A DNA stretch of 52,399 nt from Paenibacillus sp. PastM-3. GTDB taxonomy: Bacteria > Bacillota > Bacilli > Paenibacillales > Paenibacillaceae. The notes under the pieces were generated by a model. The model ran no database searches. It was not told the DNA's origin and saw nothing but the letters and a program-made list of their open reading frames with translations. Position 1 is the first letter of the stretch; every line of letters begins with the position of its first letter. Made by a program: the position numbers and the translations under genes. The stretch is from NCBI RefSeq assembly GCF_029893965.1, contig NZ_JARXXP010000031.1:1-52399 (forward strand), read 5' to 3'. Shown here piece after piece: positions 40,327 through 48,751 of this stretch.

Positions 40327-41211
40327 ATGGAAAAGAAAAAGGACCGGCTGGTCCGGGGAACTGCGCTGCACGGCAGAGTCCGGGCATTTACTGTCCGGAC
40401 AACAGAGCTTGTTGAGGAACTGCGGCGCAGACATGATACTTACCCGACAGCTACGGCTGCGCTGGGCCGTACAGTAACCGCTGCAGCCATGATGGGCGCC
40501 ATGCTTAAGGGAGAAGAGAAGCTTGCGGTGATGGTTAAAGGTAACGGGCCGATCGGTCAGATTACCGCTGAATCCAATGCCCGCGGGGAAGTGCGCGGCT
40601 ATGTAAGCAACCCTCATGTTCATCTGCCGAGCAACAGTCAGGGAAAGCTGGATGTTGCAGGTGCCGTAGGAACGGAAGGGTTTATCGATGTCAGTAAGGA
40701 TTTGGGGCTCAAGGAGCCGTATCGCGGCAGCGTACCGATCGTTTCGGGAGAGCTGGGCGATGATTTTACTTATTACTTTGCGATTTCAGAACAGACACCG
40801 GCGGCGGTCGGGCTGGGCGTATTGGTTGAAGCCGACCACTCGGTCCGTGTGGCCGGCGGCTTTATTATCCAGCTGCTTCCGGGTCTTACTGATGCCGAAA
40901 TCAGCGAAATTGAGCAGACGCTGAGCACGATGCCTTCCGTTACGGCCCTGCTCGATCAGGGACTTGAGCCGGAGGAGATGCTGACCTATCTTTTACCGGA
41001 TGCGGTTATCCTTGACGGGCTGGATATTGTGTTTAAATGTCAATGCTCACGGGAACGGGTGGAGCAGACACTGATCAGTCTGGGCCAGCATGAGCTGGAA
41101 CGGTTAATTGAAGAAGATGATCAGGCGGAGGTTGTATGCCATTTTTGCAACGAGGCCTATTTATTTAATAAAGATGAAATGCAGGTGATCCTGGATCAAG
41201 CAAGATCGTAG
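40327..41211 (+). CDS. hslO: Redox-regulated chaperone Hsp33
   Basis: A 294-residue holdase activated by oxidative unfolding. The zinc/redox switch is C238-x-C240 and C271-x2-C274 (CQCSRERVEQ, CHFCNEAY). The N-terminal substrate-binding domain contains GPIGQITAESNARGEVRGYV and GEDFTYYF-like GDDFTYYFAISEQTPAAV. GGAGGGT precedes the ATG. Position between coaX and a parvulin gene is the same as in Bacillus (hslO-yacD). Confidence 0.96.
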   Translation: MEKKKDRLVRGTALHGRVRAFTVRTTELVEELRRRHDTYPTATAALGRTVTAAAMMGAMLKGEEKLAVMVKGNGPIGQITAESNARGEVRGYVSNPHVHLPSNSQGKLDVAGAVGTEGFIDVSKDLGLKEPYRGSVPIVSGELGDDFTYYFAISEQTPAAVGLGVLVEADHSVRVAGGFIIQLLPGLTDAEISEIEQTLSTMPSVTALLDQGLEPEEMLTYLLPDAVILDGLDIVFKCQCSRERVEQTLISLGQHELERLIEEDDQAEVVCHFCNEAYLFNKDEMQVILDQARS

Positions 41212-41220
41212 GCCTGTAAG

Positions 41221-42159
41221 ATGATGACTAGACAAGAACGCGCACTGCGCAATACGGTTGTTATTCTTGCGGTCGGTACAATGGTGCTCGGCGGACTGCT
41301 TTTTTGGAGCCTGCGGGCAATGGCTATTCTCAAGGGAGATGCTGTGGAAGGGGAATCTGCAGATGTGGCAACTGCAGGCGGACAGCGGATAACGGACAGG
41401 GAATGGATGGATGAGCTCAAGAAAAAGCATGGGGATGAAGTCCTTCTGGCTATGCTCAATCATATTGTAGTCGATAAAGAGGCTAAGGCGCTCGGCATCA
41501 CTGTAACAGAGGCAGATATTGAGGAGGAGCTCAGGCGCAATATGGCCGGATACAGCTCTGAAGAACAGTATTATGTTCAAATGCAGTCCGAGCTCGGATT
41601 ATCCCGTCAGGAGGTCCGCGAAGAGGCCGTTTACCGGCTGACCCTTCAGGCAGTGGCTACAGAGGGCATTACGGTCGGTGATGCGGCTATTGATGAGTAT
41701 CTGGCTGAGAACGCCGGGCGTTTTGCACCCAAGAAGCAAATGGAGCTGGCTATCATTAGAGTAGATACCTACGAAGAGGCGGACTCGGTAATGGACCGGC
41801 TGGAGCAGGGTGAGGATTTCGCTGCCCTAGCCAGAGAGGTATCGACTGATCCTGAAAGCAGGGAGCATGGCGGAAGCATCGGCATGGTGGAGGAAGATGA
41901 CCCGTTCTGGCCGGCCGAGCTGCTCCAGACAGCAGCCGGGCTTGAAGCGGGCGATATCGCTGGTCCCTTATCGGCTGGTGAGGACTATGCCGTAATCCGG
42001 CTGGAGAGTATTGTTGATCCGCCGCGGGAGGATGAAGCTCAAATCAGAGCACAGGTGCGGCGTGAGCTGGCACTTGAGCTGGCAGCACCGTTACAGCAGG
42101 TGGAAAGCGACCTGCGCAAGAAATATGAGACAGCGATATATGTTGACAATAGCCTGTAA
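41221..42159 (+). CDS. Membrane-anchored PpiC-type peptidyl-prolyl isomerase (YacD-like)
   Basis: A 312-residue protein with one N-terminal membrane segment (about 12-36, VVILAVGTMVLGGLLFWSL), a SurA-N-like helical region (about 55-160) and a parvulin domain (about 172-262: ELAIIRVDTYEEADSVMDRL, with the GGSIGMVEEDDPFWPAEL block). It lacks a lipobox. Probably a folding helper on the outer face of the membrane. The domain is weakly conserved at catalytic positions, so chaperone function without isomerase activity is possible. It starts ten bases after hslO with a poor ribosome site, so it is probably coupled to it. It is the second extracytoplasmic parvulin in the window. Confidence 0.82.
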   Translation: MMTRQERALRNTVVILAVGTMVLGGLLFWSLRAMAILKGDAVEGESADVATAGGQRITDREWMDELKKKHGDEVLLAMLNHIVVDKEAKALGITVTEADIEEELRRNMAGYSSEEQYYVQMQSELGLSRQEVREEAVYRLTLQAVATEGITVGDAAIDEYLAENAGRFAPKKQMELAIIRVDTYEEADSVMDRLEQGEDFAALAREVSTDPESREHGGSIGMVEEDDPFWPAELLQTAAGLEAGDIAGPLSAGEDYAVIRLESIVDPPREDEAQIRAQVRRELALELAAPLQQVESDLRKKYETAIYVDNSL

Positions 42160-42409
42160 GATTGATAATATGAGGATAAATGTAAAACCTACTGTTTTAG
42201 TCGGGAATGATCGGCGGCGGATGATCCAATACAGCCGCTAAGACAGCGTTATAACTTGGCGCTGCGGTAATAATATCCTGGTGCAGACCTACCGTCCTCT
42301 ATGATGAGATAAGCCATTATACACCCAACACCTGGAATTACATGCTGAAGACATCCGTCACAAGTTACGTACTCATATATCATTTAATATTCCAAGGAGG
42401 TTTTTGCTC

Positions 42410-43348
42410 ATGGCTAAAGTCGTTAACAGTGTAACAGATCTGATCGGTGGCACACCGCTCGTCCGTTTGAACCGGATTGCTCCGGAAGGTTCCGCAGAGA
42501 TCTATCTGAAGCTGGAATACCAGAACCCGGGCTCCAGTGTTAAGGACCGCATTGCCCTCAGCATCGTTGAAGAAGCTGAGAAGGATGGACTGCTTAAGCC
42601 GGGCGGAACAATTGTAGAAGCAACAAGCGGCAACACAGGTATCGGACTTGCGCTGGTTGCAGCTGCCAAGGGTTATAAGGCGATTATTGTTATGCCTGAA
42701 ACGATGAGCCTTGAGCGCCGGAACCTGCTGCGTGCTTACGGTGCTGAACTCGTTCTGACTCCGGGCTCCGAGGGTATGAACGGTGCGGTTAAGAAGGCTG
42801 AGCAGATCCTGGCTGAGAATCCGGACTACTTCCTTGCAGATCAGTTCAAAAACAAAGCCAATCTCAAAATTCACCTGGAAACTACAGGTCCTGAAATTGT
42901 TGAAGCCATCGAATCCATTGGCGGTCCTCTCGACGCTTTTGTTGCAGGTATTGGTACAGGCGGAACGATCTCCGGCGCCGGTGAAGTACTGAAGAAGCAA
43001 TATCCCGGTGTGAAGGTATACGCCGTTGAACCTGCAGCTTCCCCGATCCTGGCCGGCGGCAAACCAGGCCCGCACAAAATCCAGGGGATCGGTGCGAACT
43101 TTATTCCTGAGATTCTGAACCAGAATATCTACGATGAAATTATTCACGTTGAGAATGATGAAGCATTCGAAACGGCTCGCCGTGTTGCCAAAGAAGAGGG
43201 CGTACTGTCCGGTATTTCATCCGGTGCTGCTGTGTTTGCAGCACTCAAAGTAGCCAAAGAGCTTGGCGCAGGCAAAAAAGTGGTTGTTGTCATTCCAAGT
43301 AACGGTGAACGTTACCTGAGCACACCGCTCTACAACTTCGAAGTTTAA
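42410..43348 (+). CDS. cysK: Cysteine synthase A (O-acetylserine thiol-lyase)
   Basis: A 312-residue PLP enzyme making cysteine from O-acetylserine and sulfide. The PLP lysine is K45 in NPGSSVKDR; the phosphate-binding loop is TSGNTG (72-77); GIGTGGTISGAGE and GISSGAAVFAALKVA are also present. AAGGAGG is nine bases before the ATG at 42410; the in-frame TTG six bases earlier is unlikely. The 250 bases upstream should hold a promoter and perhaps a CymR site, but I could not assign either. A terminator follows. Confidence 0.96.
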   Translation: MAKVVNSVTDLIGGTPLVRLNRIAPEGSAEIYLKLEYQNPGSSVKDRIALSIVEEAEKDGLLKPGGTIVEATSGNTGIGLALVAAAKGYKAIIVMPETMSLERRNLLRAYGAELVLTPGSEGMNGAVKKAEQILAENPDYFLADQFKNKANLKIHLETTGPEIVEAIESIGGPLDAFVAGIGTGGTISGAGEVLKKQYPGVKVYAVEPAASPILAGGKPGPHKIQGIGANFIPEILNQNIYDEIIHVENDEAFETARRVAKEEGVLSGISSGAAVFAALKVAKELGAGKKVVVVIPSNGERYLSTPLYNFEV

Positions 43349-43369
43349 GTTACTGAATATCGTTTACTG

Positions 43370-43413
43370 GAGCCTTCCTATCCGCTTGTACAGGGATAGT
43401 GAAGGCTCTTTTT
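43370..43413 (+). terminator. Terminator after cysK
   Basis: GAGCCTTC pairs with GAAGGCTC, with an inner CTATCC/GGATAG helix offset by one bulge, then five T residues. Confidence 0.9.
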
Positions 43414-43536
43414 GCTAGTACGTGTTTTCAGGTTTCCGCAACTCCCTGATTTCGCTATATGTAAAAGTCCCGCTTTGTGGAGATATTTATATTTACACGA
43501 ATCCCGGTTATTTTTGCAGAAAACTGCGATCAGGGG

Positions 43537-43565
43537 TTTCAAACCAGCCGGAAGTACAGTATACT
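43537..43565 (+). promoter_or_regulatory. SigA promoter of the pab-fol operon
   Basis: TTTCAA (43537-43542), 17 bases, TATACT (43560-43565), about 50 bases before the pabB start. Confidence 0.55.
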
Positions 43566-43620
43566 GACAGGCAATAAACGTGAATATGCTTACGAATCAC
43601 ATATTTTTAGGAGGATAGCT

Positions 43621-45246
43621 TTGGAGATCTTAACAGCGTATCAGGATTGGAAGCAATGGATTAACGGGAGCTGGAGCCTTCTTCCTTTAATTATACAATC
43701 TCCCCAGGTCCAGCCGGGTCTGCCCGCCTCCTGGACAGGCGCCTGGAAGCAGGCTTCCCCTTACTCGGTAGTACTGGAGAGCGGTAAGGGCGGACGGTTC
43801 ACTTATCTCGGGCTGCAGCCGGTTTCTGTGCTTGAAGGGAAGGATGGACGGGCTGAAGTAATCCGGCTACAGGAAACAGCCCGGAGCGGCGCCGCTGCCG
43901 GCCAGAACGGACCTGTAGAGTTGCTGGGCAAGCCGCTTGATGTGCTTCACAGCTGGATGAACGAATGTACTTCACCACGCCTGGAGTTGCCCGGCCTGCC
44001 TCCGTTTGCAGGAGGCTGTATCGGTTATCTCAGCTATGATGTAGTCCGCTCTCTGGAGGTGCTGCCTTCACTGGCTGAAGATCATCCGGGGTTTCCCGAC
44101 TACCTGTTTATGCGCTTTGAGGAGCTCTGGATCTATGACAACCAGGAAGACAGGGTTTATTGCACTGTCCATGCTCCATTAACGGAGGAGGCCAGAAGGA
44201 ATCCGTCTGCTCTTCAGGCGCTTTATGATGAGACAGTGGTACGCACCGAAGAAATGCTGAAGCAATGGGAGCTGCTCTGTGCAGCTTCAGTACCCGAAGA
44301 GCACTCGCAGACAGAAGCCGGACGCATTGTTGCGGCAATTGAAGAGAACGTCAGCCTGACCGGGCAATGGCCGGGCATGCAGTCGGCCTTTTCTCCGGAG
44401 CAGTTCCAGCAGGCCGTACTGGATGTCCAGGAATACATCCGCCAGGGCGATGTATTTCAGGTAAACCTCTCGCTGCGCCAGGAGGCGCAGCTGAAGTCTC
44501 CGCCGGAGGATGTTTATGAATGGCTGCGCAAGCTCAACCCGTCCCCGTACATGGGGCTGCTCCGCTCGCCCGGCTTCGCGCTCTCCAGCGCGTCACCGGA
44601 GCTGCTCGTCAAGCTGCACGGGGACAAGATCAGCGCCCGCCCCATTGCCGGTACCCGGCGCCGGGGGCTCACTCCCGCGGAGGACGCCGCCATGGAGGCG
44701 GAGCTGCGCGGGAGCGAGAAGGAGATCGCCGAGCATGTCATGCTTGTCGATCTGGAACGCAACGACATCGGCCGTGTCGCTGCGTACGGGACGGTCAGCG
44801 TGCCGGAGCTGCTGACCGTCGAGCGATACTCGCATGTCATGCATCTCGTCTCGCAGGTGGAGGGGCGCATCGCCTCCGGCAAGGATGCTTATGATGTCAT
44901 GGCCGCCTTGTTTCCCGGCGGCACCATTACCGGCGCGCCCAAGGTGCGCACAATGGAGATCATCGAGGAGCTGGAGCCGGTCCGCCGCGGACCCTATACA
45001 GGATCGATGGGCTGGATTGACTATAACGGAAATATGGAATTAAATATTATAATAAGAACACTGGCAGTGAAGGATGGAGTGGGATATATTCAGACGGGCG
45101 CAGGTATCGTAATCGATTCCGATCCGTACCGGGAGTACCGGGAATGCCATAACAAAGCCAAAGCAGTGGTAAAGGCGGTTCTCTGCAGCGAGCTGCAGCA
45201 CGAATCCCAAGCCGCGAGCGGAGCCAAAGGGGGAGCAGTATTATGA
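43621..45246 (+). CDS. pabB: Aminodeoxychorismate synthase component I
   Basis: A 541-residue chorismate-utilising enzyme of the TrpE/PabB family. C-terminal catalytic blocks are clear: FQVNLSLRQ, PSPYMGLL, SASPELLVK, PIAGTRRRG, EHVMLVDLERNDIGRV, GTITGAPKVRTMEIIEELEP and YTGSMGWIDYNG. PabB rather than TrpE is inferred from the downstream pabA-pabC-folP set. The TTG at 43621, six bases after TAGGAGG, is chosen; the frame is open to 43477. A segment around 44520-44960 is much more GC-rich than the rest of the gene. Its stop overlaps pabA by four bases. Confidence 0.93.
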   Translation: MEILTAYQDWKQWINGSWSLLPLIIQSPQVQPGLPASWTGAWKQASPYSVVLESGKGGRFTYLGLQPVSVLEGKDGRAEVIRLQETARSGAAAGQNGPVELLGKPLDVLHSWMNECTSPRLELPGLPPFAGGCIGYLSYDVVRSLEVLPSLAEDHPGFPDYLFMRFEELWIYDNQEDRVYCTVHAPLTEEARRNPSALQALYDETVVRTEEMLKQWELLCAASVPEEHSQTEAGRIVAAIEENVSLTGQWPGMQSAFSPEQFQQAVLDVQEYIRQGDVFQVNLSLRQEAQLKSPPEDVYEWLRKLNPSPYMGLLRSPGFALSSASPELLVKLHGDKISARPIAGTRRRGLTPAEDAAMEAELRGSEKEIAEHVMLVDLERNDIGRVAAYGTVSVPELLTVERYSHVMHLVSQVEGRIASGKDAYDVMAALFPGGTITGAPKVRTMEIIEELEPVRRGPYTGSMGWIDYNGNMELNIIIRTLAVKDGVGYIQTGAGIVIDSDPYREYRECHNKAKAVVKAVLCSELQHESQAASGAKGGAVL

Positions 45247-45824
45247 TCTTGGTTATCGATAACTATGATTCCTTTACCTACAACCTGGTGCAGTATTTAG
45301 GTGAATTGGGGGAGGAAGTAAAGGTGCACCGCAACGATGAGATTACAATCGGGGAGATAGAAGCAATGGCGCCCGACCATATTCTGATTTCACCGGGACC
45401 ATGCACGCCGAATGAAGCGGGTATCAGCCTTGAGCTGCTGCAGCACTTCAAGGGGGTAATCCCTATTTTTGGCGTATGTCTGGGCCATCAGGCCATCGGC
45501 CAGGCTTTCGGCGGCAATGTGATCCGTGCAGAGCGTCTGATGCACGGCAAAACATCGCCGATTCACCATAACGGAACCTCTGTCTTTGAAGGGATGGAAT
45601 CACCGTTTACGGCTACAAGATACCACTCGCTGATTGTGGAGCGCGAGAGTCTGCCAGACTGCCTGGAGATTACCGCCGAGACGGCCGAAGGTGAGATTAT
45701 GGCACTGCGTCATAAGGAATACCCGATTGAAGGTGTGCAATTCCACCCGGAATCCATCATTACCGATCATGGACACACCATGCTCCGCAACTTCCTGAAA
45801 CGGAGAGCCGGAGAACCGGCATGA
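45243..45824 (+). CDS. pabA: Glutamine amidotransferase subunit of aminodeoxychorismate synthase
   Basis: A 193-residue class I amidotransferase passing ammonia to PabB. The catalytic triad is visible: C79 in GVCLGHQAIGQAFGG, and H168/E170 in GVQFHPESI; VIDNYDSFTYNLVQYL is the N-terminal signature. In B. subtilis this subunit also serves anthranilate synthase, and the same dual use is possible if no trpG exists elsewhere. Coupled by ATGA overlaps on both sides. Confidence 0.95.
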   Translation: MILVIDNYDSFTYNLVQYLGELGEEVKVHRNDEITIGEIEAMAPDHILISPGPCTPNEAGISLELLQHFKGVIPIFGVCLGHQAIGQAFGGNVIRAERLMHGKTSPIHHNGTSVFEGMESPFTATRYHSLIVERESLPDCLEITAETAEGEIMALRHKEYPIEGVQFHPESIITDHGHTMLRNFLKRRAGEPA

Positions 45825-46702
45825 AATATATAGGATTAAACCATACAGCAGTTGAAGCCAAAGACGCCGTGGTGTCCGTTCTGGATCACGGCTTTTTGTA
45901 CGGTATGGGCCTGTTTGAGACCTTCCGCACCTATAGCGGGATTCCATTTCTGCTGCAGCGGCACCTGGACAGGCTGGCGGACGGTTGCAGACAATTAGGA
46001 ATACCGTTTGAAGCAGATGAAGTTTCCCTAAGCCAATGGATTAAGCAGGTAATGGATGCCAATGGGCTGCAGGAGGCCTATATCCGGTATACCGTTACTG
46101 CAGGTGAGGATATACTGGGACTTCCGTCCGCAGAATACAGTAAGCCTAATCACCTGCTGTACATCAAAGAGCTGCCAAAGCTGGACCCGGTGCTATACCT
46201 GGAAGGCAAAGGGCTGCAATTACTAAACACACCGCGCAACACGCCGGAAGGCCCGGTACGGCTGAAGTCACTGCACTATATGAATAACATTCTGGCCAAG
46301 CGCGAGCTGGCCGGAAATGTTTCTGCCGCCGGCGGAGCGGAAGGGCTGATGCTGACCGGGCAAGGTTTTATTGCAGAGGGCATTGTCAGTAACGTCTTTT
46401 TTATCAACGACGGTGTACTGTACACACCTGATATAGCAACAGGCATTCTGCCGGGAATTACCCGGGAAATGGTGCTCACGCTGGCCCGGGAAGCCGGCTT
46501 GCAGACTGAAGAGGGTTTCTACCGGTGGGAGCAGCTGCTTGCAGCTGATGAGATCTTTTTGACGAACTCGATACAGGAGCTTGTTCCTGTAACCATGCTG
46601 TGGCAGGGCAACGAGCCTTTTCAGGCAGGTAAAGGCTATTGCGGAAGGTACACAGCCGAACTGATCAGGTTATACAGAGAAAGGACGGAAGCGCTGAGAT
46701 GA
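45821..46702 (+). CDS. pabC: 4-amino-4-deoxychorismate lyase
   Basis: A 293-residue fold-type IV PLP enzyme that splits aminodeoxychorismate to p-aminobenzoate and pyruvate. Family features: VSVLDHGFLYGMGLFETFRT, the PLP lysine region LKSLHYMNNILAKREL, GFIAEGIVSNVFFI and DEIFLTNSIQELVPV. D-amino-acid or branched-chain aminotransferases share this fold, but the location between pabA and folP supports PabC. Four-base overlaps join it to both neighbours. Confidence 0.93.
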   Translation: MKYIGLNHTAVEAKDAVVSVLDHGFLYGMGLFETFRTYSGIPFLLQRHLDRLADGCRQLGIPFEADEVSLSQWIKQVMDANGLQEAYIRYTVTAGEDILGLPSAEYSKPNHLLYIKELPKLDPVLYLEGKGLQLLNTPRNTPEGPVRLKSLHYMNNILAKRELAGNVSAAGGAEGLMLTGQGFIAEGIVSNVFFINDGVLYTPDIATGILPGITREMVLTLAREAGLQTEEGFYRWEQLLAADEIFLTNSIQELVPVTMLWQGNEPFQAGKGYCGRYTAELIRLYRERTEALR

Positions 46703-47556
46703 AACCTGTGATCTATAAACGGACCTACCGTTTTCCAGACAGCATGCTGACTCTGGGGAGCCGGACATTAATTATGGGTATCCTGAACGTAACGCCCGAT
46801 TCCTTTTCGGACGGGGGTCTTTGGAATGAGCCGGACCGGGCAGTGGAGCATGCGCTGCAGATGGCGGCAGAAGGAGCCGATATCATTGATATAGGCGGAG
46901 AATCTACGCGGCCGGGGCATGAGCCGGTAAGTATGCAGGAGGAGCTGGACCGGGTGCTGCCTGTAATTGAGAGCATTCACCGCGCAGCTCCCCAGCTGGT
47001 TCTTTCTATAGATACGTATAAGGCAGAGGTGGCCCGTCAGGCTATTAAGGCGGGGGCGCACATCATTAATGATGTGTGGGGGGCAAAGGCAGACCCGGAT
47101 ATGGCATCAGTAGCCGCTGAAGCCGGATGTCCGATTATTCTGATGCATAACCGCCATGACCGCAACTATAAGGATCTGCAAGCCGATATGGCTGCTGATC
47201 TGCAGGGCAGCATTGAGCTGGTGTTAGCCGCAGGGGTCAAGCCGGATAATATCATTCTCGATCCGGGAATCGGCTTTGCCAAGGACTATACCGAGAATCT
47301 GCAGGCAATGATGGCGCTCGACAGTCTGGCTGCAATGGGGTATCCGGTATTGCTGGCAACCTCGCGCAAAAAATTCATCCGCACCGTGCTGGATCTCCCG
47401 GCCGATGATGTTGTAGAGGGTACTGCTGCGACAGTGGCATTTGGCATTGCCCAAGGCTGTCAGATCGTGCGGGTACATGATGTGGCGAGAATCAGACGTA
47501 CCGTTCAAATGTGCGATGCCATGCTATACTCCTCCTCCCCGCAGGTTCGGGAATAG
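46699..47556 (+). CDS. folP: Dihydropteroate synthase
   Basis: A 285-residue TIM-barrel enzyme joining p-aminobenzoate to hydroxymethyl-dihydropterin pyrophosphate; the target of sulfonamides. Motifs: IMGILNVTPDSFSDGG, ADIIDIGGESTRPGHEPV, LSIDTYKAEVARQAI, HIINDVWG, ILDPGIGFAKDYTENLQAM and a final KFIRTVL with VRVHDVARIRR. ATG 46699 gives an ATGA overlap with pabC; the frame runs open into pabC to 46639 but this is not needed. Confidence 0.96.
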   Translation: MKPVIYKRTYRFPDSMLTLGSRTLIMGILNVTPDSFSDGGLWNEPDRAVEHALQMAAEGADIIDIGGESTRPGHEPVSMQEELDRVLPVIESIHRAAPQLVLSIDTYKAEVARQAIKAGAHIINDVWGAKADPDMASVAAEAGCPIILMHNRHDRNYKDLQADMAADLQGSIELVLAAGVKPDNIILDPGIGFAKDYTENLQAMMALDSLAAMGYPVLLATSRKKFIRTVLDLPADDVVEGTAATVAFGIAQGCQIVRVHDVARIRRTVQMCDAMLYSSSPQVRE

Positions 47557-47605
47557 CCCGGATAAGAGCGGCGGATTATTTTAAATATGAAGGCAGGTAC
47601 CCGAT

Positions 47606-47968
47606 ATGGATAAAATGAAGCTGCACCGCATGGAATACTATGGCTATCACGGGGTGTTTGAAGAGGAACGCAAGCTCGGCCAGCGCTTTTATGTGGATTT
47701 GGAACTGGAGCTTGACCTTCAGGCGGCAGGCCAGAACGATGATCTCACCCAGACCGTAAATTATGCCGAAGTGCATTACACCGTCAAAAATATTGTCGAA
47801 ACAAAATCCTTTAAGTTAATTGAAGCTTTGGCGGAACATATTGCATCCGTGTTACTGGACACTTATACTATTATCAATGCGGTAACGGTTAAAGTGACCA
47901 AGCCGCATCCGCCATTCGACATTCATTTTGAGGGTGTGACCGTAGAGCTGCGGAGAACGAGAAAGTGA
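47606..47968 (+). CDS. folB: Dihydroneopterin aldolase
   Basis: A 120-residue enzyme converting dihydroneopterin to hydroxymethyl-dihydropterin. Family blocks: KLHRMEYYGYHGVFEEERKL, FYVDLELELDLQAAGQNDDL, TVNYAEVHYTVKNIVE and the C-terminal VTVKVTKPHPPFDIHFEGV. The catalytic lysine is in that last stretch. It stands 49 bases after folP and 9 before folK. Confidence 0.96.
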   Translation: MDKMKLHRMEYYGYHGVFEEERKLGQRFYVDLELELDLQAAGQNDDLTQTVNYAEVHYTVKNIVETKSFKLIEALAEHIASVLLDTYTIINAVTVKVTKPHPPFDIHFEGVTVELRRTRK

Positions 47969-47977
47969 GACAAGTCC

Positions 47978-48529
47978 ATGAACATACACTCCACCTCTGA
48001 GGCATCAGAGGCTTATATTGCTTTAGGGGCTAATTTGGGTAACCGCGAGGCGACACTTAATGAAGCCTTACACAGGCTTGACCAGCATGAGGCCATAGAA
48101 GTAGTGCGCAGCTCCAGAATTTATGAGACAGAGCCGGTCGGGTACCTCGATCAGCCGCAGTTTTTGAATATGACTGCTGCACTCCGCACTACGCTTGCAC
48201 CTGAAGCTCTGCTCCAAGTAATGCTGGAGATTGAGAATCAGCTTGGCCGTGTACGGGATATCCGTTACGGTCCGCGGACGGTTGATCTGGATTTGTTGTG
48301 GGTGGAAGGCCAGACCTTGGATACACCGGATTTAACGCTGCCGCATCCCCGGATGATGGAGAGGGCGTTTGTACTGGTCCCGCTAAGTGACATTGTGCCG
48401 CAGGATCAGTCAGGGGCTTCGCTTCACAGCAAGCTTGCTGCAGCGCTTCAAGAATTGGACGGAAAGGAAGGAATGCGCTTGTGGACATCAAAAGAATGGG
48501 AAGACGGGTCAGAGCATTCCGGAAACTGA
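47978..48529 (+). CDS. folK: Hydroxymethyl-dihydropterin pyrophosphokinase
   Basis: A 183-residue HPPK that moves pyrophosphate from ATP to the pterin alcohol. Motifs: AYIALGANLGNREATLNEAL, SRIYETEPVGYLDQPQFLNM, LLQVMLEIENQLGRVRDIRY, GPRTVDLDLLW and LPHPRMMERAFVLVPLSDI. The last 49 bases also contain the start of yazB in another frame, so the C-terminal 16 residues are constrained by two genes. Confidence 0.95.
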   Translation: MNIHSTSEASEAYIALGANLGNREATLNEALHRLDQHEAIEVVRSSRIYETEPVGYLDQPQFLNMTAALRTTLAPEALLQVMLEIENQLGRVRDIRYGPRTVDLDLLWVEGQTLDTPDLTLPHPRMMERAFVLVPLSDIVPQDQSGASLHSKLAAALQELDGKEGMRLWTSKEWEDGSEHSGN

Positions 48530-48690
48530 AAGGCTATACCCAGCAGCAGCTGGCGGATTCTGTCGGAATTTCTCTCGCCGTACTGGGGGCAGTGGAGAGG
48601 GGAAACCGGCGCTTAGAGGATAAAATTTTAAATAAAATTGCGGATGTTCTCGGCGTATCAGCCGAAGAGCTGGCGAACCCCTCGATTTGA
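48481..48690 (+). CDS. yazB: Small XRE-family helix-turn-helix protein YazB
   Basis: A 69-residue Cro/C1-type DNA-binding protein: VRAFRKLKGYTQQQLADSVG is followed by ISLAVLGAVERGNRRLEDKI and a helical end. Start GTG at 48481 lies inside folK, nine bases after AAAGGAAGG, giving a 49-base overlap in a different frame. B. subtilis has the same gene at the same place. Its target is unknown; regulation of the folate operon is a natural guess but unproven. Confidence 0.88.
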   Translation: MDIKRMGRRVRAFRKLKGYTQQQLADSVGISLAVLGAVERGNRRLEDKILNKIADVLGVSAEELANPSI

Positions 48691-48751
48691 GCCTCCGCTT
48701 TTTAATACGTAGAGCTTTATATACAATAGTACAGTAAGGAAGTGAATGAGC

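Noticed and set aside
42160..42409. CymR operator or T-box upstream of cysK
   Set aside because: No T-box specifier structure or clear CymR palindrome could be identified; the region is left unassigned.
44514..44882. Overlapping open frames on both strands in pabB
   Set aside because: They arise from the local GC spike; conserved PabB catalytic motifs occupy the real frame.
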